A stretch of 64,000 bases of DNA from Streptomyces xylophagus (lineage in GTDB: Bacteria; Actinomycetota; Actinomycetes; Streptomycetales; Streptomycetaceae), in NCBI RefSeq assembly GCF_000716435.1, contig NZ_JNWO01000001.1, positions 62,001-126,000 on the forward strand, given 5' to 3'. Within the stretch, counting starts at the first letter, position 1; every line of letters starts with the position of its first letter. Under the pieces are notes generated by a model. The model saw only the letters and a program-made list of their open reading frames with translations, did not search any database and was not told the DNA's origin. Below, piece by piece: positions 16,958 to 25,584 of the stretch. The translations under genes were made by a program, and so were the position numbers.

Positions 16958-18439
16958 ATGTCCGGCAGCGCGTACGCCACACTCGCCGGGACACGACGGC
17001 CGGGAACGCCGACCGCGTCCCGCCGCTCGGAGTACCTCCTCGCGGTCGTGGCGGGAGTCTTCACCCTGGCCCAACTGGTCCTCGTACGACCAGGGTTGGG
17101 CCTCGGCTGGGACGAGACCGTGTACGTCAGCCAGCTCAGCGCGCACGCCCCCGCGGCCTTCTTCAGCGCACCCCGGGCCCGTGGCATCTCCCTCCTGGTC
17201 GCCCCCATCACCTCCTGGTCCTCGTCCACCACCCTGCTGCGCGTCTACCTCGCCGCCCTGTCCGGCCTGGCCCTCTTCCTCGCCCTCCGCACCTGGCGCG
17301 CCCTGTTCCCCGCCCGCGTCCTCGCCCTGGCAGGCGCCCTTTTCGCGTCCCTCTGGGTGACGCTCTTCTACGGCCCGCAGGCCATGCCCAACTACTGGGT
17401 CGCCGTGGGCGCCCTGGCCGCCGTGGGCTGCTTCCTGCGCGCCCGAGCCGACCACTCCGACCGGGCGGCGCTGTGGGGCCTGGCGGCGAGCGCGTCCCTG
17501 ATGGCGTGGATGCGCCCCACGGACGCGGTGTGGGTGACGCTGCCCCTGCTCGTCCTCCTGATGGCTGCCCGCCGCTGGCGCCTGCTCGCCGTCCTCCTCG
17601 CCGGGCTCGCGTCCGGCGCCGTGGAGTGGGTGATCGAGGCATACGTCAGCTACGGCGGCCTGACACAGCGGCTGCACGCCGCCTCGGCCATCGAGGGCGG
17701 CCTGGGCTGGCACGTCGCGGTCTTCGACCAGCTGCGCAGCCAGGGCGGACGCGCGCTGTGCCGCCCCTGCACCGGAGCGATGCCCAACCCGGCGGTCGAC
17801 GTCTGGTGGCTGGTCCTGCCCGTGCTCGCCGTGGTCGGACTGGTCGTCGCGGTCCGCGCACGGCGCACGACGCCCACCCTCGTCCCGTTCGCCTGCGCTG
17901 CGACGGCCGCGTTCCCGTACCTGTTCATGATCGGATACGCGGCTCCGCGCTTCCTGCTGCCCGCCTACGCGCTGGTCGCGATCCCGGTCGCCGGCGGACT
18001 GCTCCACCTGGTCACCAGACCGACCGGGGCATGGCGGCGGGTCGCGGTGACCCTGCTCGCGGTCGGCCTCGCCGGGCATCTGGCGGTCCAACTCACCGTC
18101 CTGGAACGCACGGTGAGCCGTACGAACGTCCAGCACGACGACTGGTCCCGCACCGCCGCCGAACTCCACCGCCTCGGCGTCAGCAAGCCCTGCCTGCTCA
18201 CCGGCCAGGACGCCATCCCGATCGCCTTCTACACCGGCTGCGCCTCCGCCGCGACCCAGGGCCACAATGCCAACTCGTCCCGCACGATCATCGACCGCAC
18301 GGCAAGCCGGATGCCGGTCGCCGACATCACTCCGGCCGGCAGCCGTCCACCCGCGTACGCCCACGACTGGCCCGTTCACCGCTACGGCGCGCTGGACCTG
18401 CGCGTGGCGCCGGATGCGGGGAAGGGGGGTGGCGCATGA
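16958..18439 (+). CDS. GT-C family (ArnT/PMT-like) membrane glycosyltransferase
   Basis: 493 residues with about ten membrane helices. The first extracytoplasmic loop holds GWDETVYVSQLS, an acidic pair in the place used by GT-C enzymes (ArnT, PMT, EmbC) for polyprenyl-phosphate sugar donors. The C-terminus is an exposed domain (about 400-493). It probably transfers a sugar from a lipid carrier outside the membrane to a lipid, polymer or protein; acceptor unknown. GGTGGG lies just before ATG 16958. Two palindromic operators precede the gene. It is coupled, through a 30-codon ORF, to a flippase-like gene. Confidence 0.7.
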   Translation: MSGSAYATLAGTRRPGTPTASRRSEYLLAVVAGVFTLAQLVLVRPGLGLGWDETVYVSQLSAHAPAAFFSAPRARGISLLVAPITSWSSSTTLLRVYLAALSGLALFLALRTWRALFPARVLALAGALFASLWVTLFYGPQAMPNYWVAVGALAAVGCFLRARADHSDRAALWGLAASASLMAWMRPTDAVWVTLPLLVLLMAARRWRLLAVLLAGLASGAVEWVIEAYVSYGGLTQRLHAASAIEGGLGWHVAVFDQLRSQGGRALCRPCTGAMPNPAVDVWWLVLPVLAVVGLVVAVRARRTTPTLVPFACAATAAFPYLFMIGYAAPRFLLPAYALVAIPVAGGLLHLVTRPTGAWRRVAVTLLAVGLAGHLAVQLTVLERTVSRTNVQHDDWSRTAAELHRLGVSKPCLLTGQDAIPIAFYTGCASAATQGHNANSSRTIIDRTASRMPVADITPAGSRPPAYAHDWPVHRYGALDLRVAPDAGKGGGA

Positions 18440-18528
18440 CGGCACGGTTCGTCTTTGCCACGGACGCCATGTGCAGTCGTCGAGCATGTGGGTGGACCCC
18501 GGCGACGGGCAAGGGCGGCAACGCATGA
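18436..18528 (+). CDS. 30-codon ORF bridging two coupled genes
   Basis: ATG 18436 overlaps the stop of the GT-C gene (ATGA) and its own TGA overlaps the ATG of the next gene (ATGA). The product (MTARFVFATDAMCS...) has two Cys and no recognisable family. Sequence around both start codons is alike (ggcgcatgacggcacgg, then acgcatgacagcaccg), so it could be a small duplication that now serves translational coupling rather than a functional peptide. Confidence 0.35.
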   Translation: MTARFVFATDAMCSRRACGWTPATGKGGNA

Positions 18529-19484
18529 CAGCACCGCCCGACCTCACCGCGACGACGCCCACCACCACCCGCCGCCGACGTGCCTACTGGCAGACCGCGC
18601 TGACGGTCGGCGTACTCGTGGCCGTGGCCTGTCTGGTTCGGCGGCACTGGCCTGTGCTCGCGACCGGCGCCGGGCGGCTTGCCGTCGCCGACCAGGGCTG
18701 GCTGATGGTGGCCGCGACGGCCGCGCTCGGGACATGGGTGTGCTCGGCGCTCGCACAGCAGGGGGCGGTGCCTCAACGGCTGCCCGGCAGACGGCTGGTG
18801 GCCGCGCAGCTCGCCGCGTCCGCCGCCAACCATGTGCTGCCCGCCGGGCTCGGCGCCGGTGCCGTCAACCTGCGCTTTCTGATGCGCTGCGGGCTGCCGG
18901 TCGGCCGCTCGGCCAGCGCCCTCGCCGTCAAGGCGACCGCCGGCGTGGTCGTCCGGGTCGTGCTCATCGGCGTCCTCGCCTCGGTCTGCCCGGGCGTGCT
19001 GCGCGTCCCGCACATCTCCGTGGGCGTGCTGGGCGTCGTACTCGCGGTCGTCGTGCTCGTGGCCGTACTGCTCAACTGCCCCCTGTGGCCCCGGTGTCGG
19101 CGTGCCCTCGCGGCGGTGCTGACCGATATCCGGGCCGTGCATGCCCGCCCGCACCGGGCGGCGGCCCTGTGGGGAGGCTCGCTCGCCTTCGCCGCGCTGC
19201 ACTCCCTCGTGCTGATCTGTGTCACCCAGGCCGTCGAACTGCCGCTGTCCCCGGCCCGGGTGGCGCTGCTGTACCTCGCCGCCAGCAGCGCCGCCGCCCT
19301 GCTGCCCACCCCGGGCGGCATCGGTTCTCTCGACGCCGCCCTGGTCTTCGCCCTCACCGCCTCCGGAACCACGGCGGTGGCCGCGGCCTCCGTCGTCCTC
19401 GGATACCGGCTGCTCACCATGTGGCTGCCGCTGATTCCAGGGCTGTTGGTGCTCGGGGTGCTGGTCCGTCGTAGGGACCTCTGA
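18525..19484 (+). CDS. Lysylphosphatidylglycerol synthase-type membrane protein (flippase-like)
   Basis: 319 residues with about eight membrane helices. Features of the UPF0104/LPG-synthase transmembrane family are AAQLAASAANHVLPAGLGAGAVNLRFLMRCGLP in the first half and AALLPTPGGIGSLDAALV near the end, the conserved P-x-GG-x-G loop. There is no C-terminal aminoacyl-transferase domain, so it is not a lysyl transferase but a stand-alone membrane unit, possibly moving lipid-linked substrate. Pairing with a GT-C enzyme supports a role in lipid-linked glycan transfer. Start at ATG 18525 by the ATGA overlap. Confidence 0.7.
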   Translation: MTAPPDLTATTPTTTRRRRAYWQTALTVGVLVAVACLVRRHWPVLATGAGRLAVADQGWLMVAATAALGTWVCSALAQQGAVPQRLPGRRLVAAQLAASAANHVLPAGLGAGAVNLRFLMRCGLPVGRSASALAVKATAGVVVRVVLIGVLASVCPGVLRVPHISVGVLGVVLAVVVLVAVLLNCPLWPRCRRALAAVLTDIRAVHARPHRAAALWGGSLAFAALHSLVLICVTQAVELPLSPARVALLYLAASSAAALLPTPGGIGSLDAALVFALTASGTTAVAAASVVLGYRLLTMWLPLIPGLLVLGVLVRRRDL

Positions 19485-19557
19485 CCTCAACCGGTGTTTC
19501 CCGCCCGGCCGGTTCAGGTAGGACTCCGTTGTTGACCCACGGGCGAGGGGGAGTTGC

Positions 19558-20412
19558 ATGGCGTGGAACGAGACCGACGGCCGGTTGGGTGAGGAGTTCT
19601 TCACTCCCGGCAACTCGTCCTTCACCGAGTTCCTGACGGCACACCGACCCGCGCTGCTGCCCACCCGCCGCCCCTTCCCGGAGGGTGTCCGGGCCGGCGC
19701 TGACCAATTCCCGCACGGCACAACGGTGTTGGCCCTCTCCTACCGAGACGGCGTGTTGATCGCCGGCGACCGCAGGGCCACGATGGGCAACGTCATCGCG
19801 CAACGCGACCTGGAGAAGGTGCACCCCGCGGACGACTACACCGCGGTCGCCTTCGCCGGCACGGTCGGGCTCGCGGTGGACATGGTGAAGCTGTACCAGG
19901 TCGAGCTGACGCACTTCGAGAAGATCGAGGGCATCCCGATGACCCTCAACGCGAAGGCCACCCGCCTCGCCGGCCTCATCCGGCAGAACCTCGGCCAGGC
20001 CATGCAGGGCCTCGCCGTCGTACCGCTGCTCGTCGGCTACGACCCCGCCGCCCCCGAAGGCGCCAAGGGCCGTATCTTCACCTTCGACGTCGTCGGTGGC
20101 ACCTACGAGAAGCCGGACTTCCACGCCGAGGGCTCCGGCTCCCCGTACGCCAGAGGTTCGCTCAAGAAGCTGTTCCACAAGGGCATGTCCCGGCGTGACG
20201 CCGCCCTTGCCGCACTTCAGGCCCTGTACGACGCGGCCGACGACGACTCGGCGACCGGCGGCCCGGACATCAACCGCCGTATCTTCCCCATCGTGTCGGT
20301 GATCACCGAGGACGGATTCGAGCGGTTGCCGGAGCCGGAGACCGAGTCCCTGACCCGCGAGATGGTCGAACAGCGCCACAACCACCCGGACGGGCCTACC
20401 GTCGCCCCCTGA
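19558..20412 (+). CDS. prcB: Orphan proteasome beta subunit with Val49
   Basis: 284 residues, the length of actinobacterial PrcB. A propeptide of 54 residues ends at HG before catalytic Thr1 (TTVLALSY, codon 19720). The catalytic set is complete: Thr1, Asp17 (AGDRRA) and Lys33 (EKVHP). GSG and DDDSATGGPD are conserved. From Thr1, residue 45 is Phe and residue 49 is Val (AFAGTVGLA), whereas housekeeping Streptomyces PrcB, as I recall it, has Ile45 and Ala49. A49V is the change reported in SalI, the salinosporamide-resistant subunit of Salinispora. No prcA, pup, dop or pafA is nearby, so this is not the housekeeping locus. A SUKH gene follows 18 bp later. Confidence 0.9.
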   Translation: MAWNETDGRLGEEFFTPGNSSFTEFLTAHRPALLPTRRPFPEGVRAGADQFPHGTTVLALSYRDGVLIAGDRRATMGNVIAQRDLEKVHPADDYTAVAFAGTVGLAVDMVKLYQVELTHFEKIEGIPMTLNAKATRLAGLIRQNLGQAMQGLAVVPLLVGYDPAAPEGAKGRIFTFDVVGGTYEKPDFHAEGSGSPYARGSLKKLFHKGMSRRDAALAALQALYDAADDDSATGGPDINRRIFPIVSVITEDGFERLPEPETESLTREMVEQRHNHPDGPTVAP

Positions 20413-20430
20413 GCGGTAGAATTGACCGCC

Positions 20431-21012
20431 GTGACCGACGAGCAGATCCGCTTCGACCGGACGCTGGCCGCGTGGGAACGCATCGAGACATGGCTGCTCA
20501 GTCATGCGCCGCGGTCCCATGCCGCACTCCCGGGCCCCGCCGAACGTTCCGTCATCGAGGCCGCGGAGGAGGCCATGGGGCCTCTGCCGCCGGAGCTGCG
20601 CGCGCTGTGGGGCCTGCACAACGGAACCGACTGGGACGGCCCGGGCCGCCTCAGAATCCTGAAGGACTACGACGTGTTCCCGGTCGCCGACGCCGTCTGG
20701 TGCCACGAGAGCGTACTGGCGGTGCTGCTCGACGCCAACGACATGGGCACCCGTCCGTGGATCCCCGCATGCGCCACGGAAACGGATGAACCGCATCTGT
20801 GGAATTTCGTCGACACCACAACCGGCCGCCTCGGCTGGAACGTCCACGCGGGGGCGTTCACGGAACCGGACGAGTCCGGTGACACGTTCGTCGGCTGGCT
20901 GGAGGGCATCGCGGCCGAGCTGGAGAGGGGACCAGCAGGATCAGGGCAGCATCCCGGCGTCATTGACGGGTGGCTGACCTGGAACGAGGGACGTCATCAC
21001 TTTCCCGGGTGA
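20431..21012 (+). CDS. SMI1/KNR4 (SUKH) family protein
   Basis: About 194 residues. The central LPPELRALWGLHNGTDW is the SUKH core, followed by the aromatic-rich W...F strand region (LWNFVDTTTGRLGWNVHAGAFTEPDESGDTFVGWLEGIAAEL). SUKH proteins are often immunity proteins or regulatory partners; no toxin gene is adjacent. It begins 18 bp after the orphan prcB, so the two are probably co-transcribed. GTG 20431 or TTG 20422 could be the start; no strong ribosome site decides. A perfect bidirectional terminator follows. Confidence 0.75.
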   Translation: MTDEQIRFDRTLAAWERIETWLLSHAPRSHAALPGPAERSVIEAAEEAMGPLPPELRALWGLHNGTDWDGPGRLRILKDYDVFPVADAVWCHESVLAVLLDANDMGTRPWIPACATETDEPHLWNFVDTTTGRLGWNVHAGAFTEPDESGDTFVGWLEGIAAELERGPAGSGQHPGVIDGWLTWNEGRHHFPG

Positions 21013-21013
21013 C

Positions 21014-21045
21014 CGGATCCCCTCCGCGAGTACGGAGGGGATCCG
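21014..21045. terminator. Bidirectional terminator after prcB-SUKH unit
   Basis: Perfect 13-bp stem cggatcccctccg / cggaggggatccg with a 6-nt loop, between convergent genes ending at 21012 (+) and 21066 (-). Confidence 0.8.
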
Positions 21046-21065
21046 CAGCCCGTGTCAGCTCACCG

Positions 21066-22745
21066 TCAGTTCGTGGCCATGGTGCACTTGACCGACCTGA
21101 CCCCTTCCGTGCACTGACCGGAAAGGCCGGTGTCGAGCCAGTACGCGTCCTTGCCCATGAGCCTCATGTTCTTTATGAATCCGCCGAACTGGCTCATCGA
21201 CCCGCTGTTCTGCTGTCCGGAGATCGACGAACGCCCGCACACCTCCGTCCACAACGGGGCGTAGCCTCCGATGTTGTACAGGTGGATCGCACCATCGCCC
21301 GCCTTCGTCGCGTAGGTCTGCAAGCACTCGCTGCCGGAGTACACCGGGTTGAGTCCGCCCGAGGACGCGGCAAGCCCGCCGCTGTTGTACGTGGCGTTGA
21401 AGGCGAACTCGTCGCAGTTCAGTCGGTCCGTCGCACTGTTCAACGCGCTGGAGTCGCCGTTGGTGGCAGCCCAGCCCTTCTCGTCGCAGATCACGTCCCG
21501 GTTCTCGTCGTCCTCGTCCGACTTGCCGCCGGGCAGGTAGTAGAGCGGTTTGTTCGCGGACCTGAGCCCCGGGTGGTTCGGCGCCTTGTGCTGGAGCAGC
21601 CAGGCGTGCGCGGCGGCCTGCGGATATCTGCCCGCGTTGAACGTGTAGGTCGGCGCGTAGTTGACGAAGACGCAGCCTCCGGTGGTGCTGAAGACGGTGT
21701 CGCAGCGGACCTGGTCGAGGTCGGAGGGATTGTCCAGGCTCCACTGGTAGCCGACGGTCTGGATGTTGATACTGCCGTCGGCGGGGTCCAGGATGGCGTT
21801 GATCTGTACGTCGGGCTTGAACGTGTAGGACTTGTCCGCGACGGAGTCGTCCCACAGGTAGCCCGTGGTGATCGACGCCTCGTGGGTGTCGCCAGGCCCC
21901 CAGTCGGGTGCTCCGTGCCAGGCACTGGGATCGGCCTCGACCGGGCGGCACGGGCTGGCGCACAGGTGCTTGTAGATGCCGAGCTGGATCCGTGCGAAGT
22001 CCAGCGGGATCGACAGCGGCTTGATCGTGAGGTGTTCGGTGAAGCTGTTGACACCGTCCAGCGCTATCTCCCGTTGGAACCGGAAGGTCGCCGTCGCCCG
22101 TGTCTGCCCGTCCACTCGGAGATACGCGGGAACGACTCGGTTCTCGCATTCCGTGAACCGGGTGGCCCGCGCGACCAGCGCGTAGTCGTCACACCAGTCG
22201 CCGAGGTAGCGCGGCGAGAGTTCCCTCTCCGTGCCGGCGGGATACTCGGACAGCGCCGGACCCCAGCAGACCTGCCGGCCGTCCTGCTCGGGCCCACAGT
22301 GCGACGTGGTCTCCGCCTTCGCGGTCGCGCGTGCGGCCGAGCCGGTGTCGGTCGCGAGAGGAGGTGTCACCAGCTCCCTCGGCACCTGGTTCACCTGGTC
22401 GGGATTGGGGTTCGTGGAGTCCGCGTCCGGCAACTTGAGGTCGACGGACGGACCGTCGGGCAGATCGTAGTCGCCGGGCACGAACGCGACGGCGTCGTAG
22501 GCGACGTCGTTGTCCGCCGTCCCGATGTTGTTCGAGTTGGTGAGGCTGACCTGCGGTGTCTTGTCGTTGAAACGATAGGCACCGAGAGAGACCCACTCGT
22601 TGTGTTCATGGGCGTACTGGTTGATCGTCTTCCTCACCGTGCCGTAAGCGGTGCCGATCTCGTAGATGCCCTGCCTGGTCTGTGCCCCGGTGTCGGGGAC
22701 GTGGACGAAGATCTCCGCCTGTTTCTGGGAGACCGGCCCGTTCAA
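21066..22745 (-). pseudogene. C-terminal part of secreted NucA/NucB-type nuclease (frameshifted)
   Basis: 559 codons whose only start is a TTG (22745) inside what looks like a domain. The first 95 residues resemble a golvesin-type beta-sandwich (AEIFVHVPDTGAQ, WVSLGAYRF, NDVAYDAVAFVPG). A long Cys-containing middle follows. The end matches NucA/NucB-type DNases (RLNCDEFAFNATYNSGG, YWLDTG). There is no signal peptide of its own; the exported N-terminal piece lies immediately upstream in another frame (22742-23413). It is therefore best read as the 3' part of one broken gene. If the TTG is used, the product would stay in the cytosol. Confidence 0.65.
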
Positions 22746-23413
22746 CGACCAGGGTTTCCGGCGGCGGCGATCACCCCGTCCTCGGTGGGGACGGCGGAGG
22801 TGATCTCACCCTTGGCGGTGGTGTCGGCTACCGTCGTGCCCTTGGTGCCCACCGTGACCAGGTGCGTCTTGGTGTCGCTCAGCGCGGTGAAGACGGCGGT
22901 GTGCGTCGCCGGACTGCACGTGGGGTCGAAGTAGGCGAGGGACGCGGTGAACGGCAGTTTGGTGACGCTTCCGTCGTCCAGGTTCACGATCGCGGTGAAC
23001 GCGCCGCCCATCATCAGGTCGGGCTTGTTGGTGAAGGTGCGGGGAGCGTAGGCGACGGCCGCGTGATGGTCGTCCATGACACAGCTGTTGCCGATCCAGG
23101 TGTCGGCCGGAAGCTGAGGCTCACTCAGGACGGCGGCCGTCCTCCAGACATAGGCGTTCTTGCTGTCGGCGACGAGGAGGTGCAGGCCGTCGCTGTCGGC
23201 GACGGCGGTCACGGCCCGGTCGTCGGCGGTCTTCCACCCGTGGCCGAGGGTCTGGTCAGGGTTCTTGACGCCTTCCCCGGGGGTGCTGCTGGACGGTGTC
23301 GAGGCGGGCTCGGGAGAGGGCTGGGCGGTTGCGGGTTGGGCGGATATGAGCCCCGCAAGGGCCGCGGTGACGGCGAGGACCGTCACCGCGGTTCTTCTGG
23401 AACCGGATGCCAC
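22742..23413 (-). pseudogene. N-terminal part of secreted propeller/nuclease gene
   Basis: 223 residues with a signal peptide (RRTAVTVLAVTAALAGLISAQPATA), a Pro/Ser linker and the first blades of a beta-propeller (GLHLLVADSKNAYVWRTA, GGAFTAIVNLDDGSVTKLP, THLVTVGTKGTTVADTTAKGEI). It stops at TGA 22742-22744 in the middle of a blade, directly where the golvesin-nuclease reading begins in another frame. A propeller of three or four blades is incomplete. A deletion that also shifted the frame is the likeliest explanation. Confidence 0.6.
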
Positions 23414-23818
23414 CTGTATTCCTCATCTCTTCTCTGCACGGGCGGTACGAACGGACATCGTTGTCGCTGGAAGGGACGGCGCTCGGGCTCTCGAAGCCGG
23501 CTTCGGCGTGATCGCGGTCCGGGGGAGGGGAGGCGGCTCGTCACCCGAGATGATCGCGGTGTCGTACGGCGTCGGGCGCGAGCGCAGGTCCGCGGACGGT
23601 CCTTGCCCGATGGTGCGTCGGCCGTGCGGAAGGGCATCCCGATGGGCACGTCCAACGGACCTCTACGCCGCGGCGGTTGAGCAGAATTCCTGGACGCCCG
23701 AAGGGCGCGGGTGAGCGGCCTCGACGCACCGGGGAACGGGCGCGAGACCGCCTCTCAACAGGAGCCACCGACCGGGTGGATGTCTTCCGGCGCCTTCGGG
23801 AACTCTCCGGAAGGCCCG
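23414..23818 (-). other. Spacer between SapA-like and propeller/nuclease genes
   Basis: About 400 bp. No ORF with convincing composition and no clear hairpin seen; probably holds the promoter of the gene starting at 23413. Confidence 0.3.
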
Positions 23819-24334
23819 TCAGTCGCAGGGGAAGACGTAGCTGGACTTGTAGTTGATGTAGAGGCTGGACGAGGTCGCCCCCATCTTCGCGGTCACGGGG
23901 GCGCAGGCGAAGCTGGAGACGTACACCGGGCCCGCGTACTCGCTGAATTTGCCCGAATCCGTGTCGCAGGCGGTGCCGTCGACTTTGCAGACCCGGAGAT
24001 ACATGTACTGCGAGGAGCCGACGTTGTTGTCGAGGATGGCGCAGCCCTTGCCGCTGTTCTCGTAGGAGAACAGCGTTGCCAGGCGCTCGCTGGGGTCGAC
24101 ACCCACGGGCAGGGGAATCCCCTTGGCCAGCGTGTAGCCGGTTCCGCAGACGTTGGCGGCGGCCACGGCGGCCGACGGGTCCGCTCGGGCGAGGGCGACC
24201 GTTTCGGCGTCGGCGCTCGCCGAGATCGGTACGGACGTGCCGTCCGCGGCGACGGCTTGGGGCGCGGCGAGGACGGCGGCGATCAGCGCGGTGGCCGAGG
24301 CGGAGACGCGCACAGCCATTCGTAGCATGGTCAT
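23819..24334 (-). CDS. Secreted SapA-like protein
   Basis: 171 residues. A signal peptide (MTMLRMAVRVSASATALIAAVLAAPQAVAA) is followed by a domain with several Cys: VCGTGYTLAKGIPL, LFSYENSGKGCAILDN, SSQYMYLRVCKVDGTACDTDSGKFSEYAGPVYVSSFACAPV. The GYxx...Y(N/E)...CxI...YAGPVYV pattern resembles spore-associated protein A of Streptomyces, a small exported protein of unknown activity. The open frame extends upstream to 24460, but the signal peptide indicates ATG 24334. It lies upstream of the broken nuclease gene on the same strand. Confidence 0.55.
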   Translation of the reverse strand: MTMLRMAVRVSASATALIAAVLAAPQAVAADGTSVPISASADAETVALARADPSAAVAAANVCGTGYTLAKGIPLPVGVDPSERLATLFSYENSGKGCAILDNNVGSSQYMYLRVCKVDGTACDTDSGKFSEYAGPVYVSSFACAPVTAKMGATSSSLYINYKSSYVFPCD

Positions 24335-24827
24335 GTCAAGTGGTCGCTTTCGTGGGGGGCTGGAAAGAGTGGTCATGAAGTGAGGCGATTTCCTCAAGCG
24401 CCTGATCACGGTAGTTGCGTTGTGAACAGGGGTGAGGGGTGCGGGCGAGGTATGACTCAAATGACCGGCCCGGAAGCGCTCTCAAGCGGAAGGGTGGACG
24501 CGAGAGAGGCGAGGCCACAGGGGCGCAGGAGGCGCGGTGCGGATGCGGTGAAACGGAAGCACTGATGAGAGACCGGGCAGCGCGCCGGAATGGCCTATTT
24601 TCAGTGATCGTCGGCCATGGGCCTGCGGCCGGAGCTGAATCGCCCCCCGGGCCCTGCCCCTTGTGCGGCGGCGGGTCTCCGGGGGGCGGGGAGGGTGTAG
24701 CGCGGTGGGTGCACCATTGGCCCTTGTGGGTCCGAGCCGGCCGCCCGGTTCAGAAGGCGTGCCTCACCAGCTCCGTGAACAGGACGACTACTCCTTCCCT
24801 GTGCGAGACCGGTGACCGCGGCATCGG
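24335..24827. other. Spacer between SapA-like gene and araD
   Basis: About 490 bp without a supported gene. It holds the upstream region of the SapA-like gene and, towards araD, a strong inverted repeat annotated separately at 24641-24688. Confidence 0.35.
24641..24688 (-). terminator. Inverted repeat downstream of araD
   Basis: Perfect 10-bp arms cgccccccgg and ccggggggcg separated by 28 nt, about 140 bp beyond the araD stop. Likely end of the ara transcript, though the long loop is unusual. Confidence 0.4.
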
Positions 24828-25547
24828 TCAGCAGGCGGGAGCCGGGTTGCCGTAGTAAGCGTCCGGGCCGTGTTTCCGGGTGTAGTGGCGGGCCAGCAGG
24901 TGCGGGGGCGGTGGGGCCGTGGGGGACAGTGCCAGGGTGTTGATGGCCATCTCGGCCACGGCCTCGCAGATGATGGCGTGTTCCAGGGACTTGCGGGCCG
25001 TGCTGCCCCAGGTGAAGGGGCCGTGGTTGGCGACCAGGGCGGCCGGGACCTCGGACGCCCGCCGGTCGTCGCTCTCCAGCAGGTCGACGATCACGCGGCC
25101 GGTGTTGTACTCGTAGTCCTTCGCGCACTGGTCGGCCGTGAGGTCGGGGGTGCAGGGGACCGGCCCGTTGAAGGTGTCGGCGTGGGTGGTGCCCAGGACC
25201 GGTATGTCGCGGCGGGCCTGCGCGAAGGCCACGGCGTGGGTGGAGTGGGTGTGGGTGACGCCGCCGATGGACGGGAACGCCAGGTAGAGGCAGCGGTGGG
25301 TCTCGGTGTCGGTGGACGGGCGCAGGTCGCCGCCGACGACCTTGCCGTCGGACAGCCGGACCGTCACCAGGTGGTCGAGGGCGAGATCCTCGTAGGGCAC
25401 CCCTGAGGGCTTGATGACGAAGACCCCCGCCTCGCGGTCGACTCCGCTCACATTGCCCCAGGTCAGCGTCGCCAGACCGACCTGGGGGATGGTCAGGTTG
25501 GCGTCCAGTACCTCTTGCCGCAGGCCGTCACGGACTCGCGCGGTCAT
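24828..25547 (-). CDS. araD: L-ribulose-5-phosphate 4-epimerase
   Basis: 239 residues of the class II aldolase fold. Substrate and zinc motifs are in order: GLATLTWGNVSGVDREAGVFVIKPSGVPY, THTHSTHAVAFAQA (zinc His pair) and LVANHGPFTWG (third zinc His). These match AraD, which converts L-ribulose-5-phosphate to D-xylulose-5-phosphate, the last step of L-arabinose breakdown. It is third in the order araB-araA-araD, 37 bp after araA. Confidence 0.92.
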   Translation of the reverse strand: MTARVRDGLRQEVLDANLTIPQVGLATLTWGNVSGVDREAGVFVIKPSGVPYEDLALDHLVTVRLSDGKVVGGDLRPSTDTETHRCLYLAFPSIGGVTHTHSTHAVAFAQARRDIPVLGTTHADTFNGPVPCTPDLTADQCAKDYEYNTGRVIVDLLESDDRRASEVPAALVANHGPFTWGSTARKSLEHAIICEAVAEMAINTLALSPTAPPPPHLLARHYTRKHGPDAYYGNPAPAC

Positions 25548-25584
25548 CGGTGCTCTCCTTGCGGATCGATCAGGATCACGGGTG

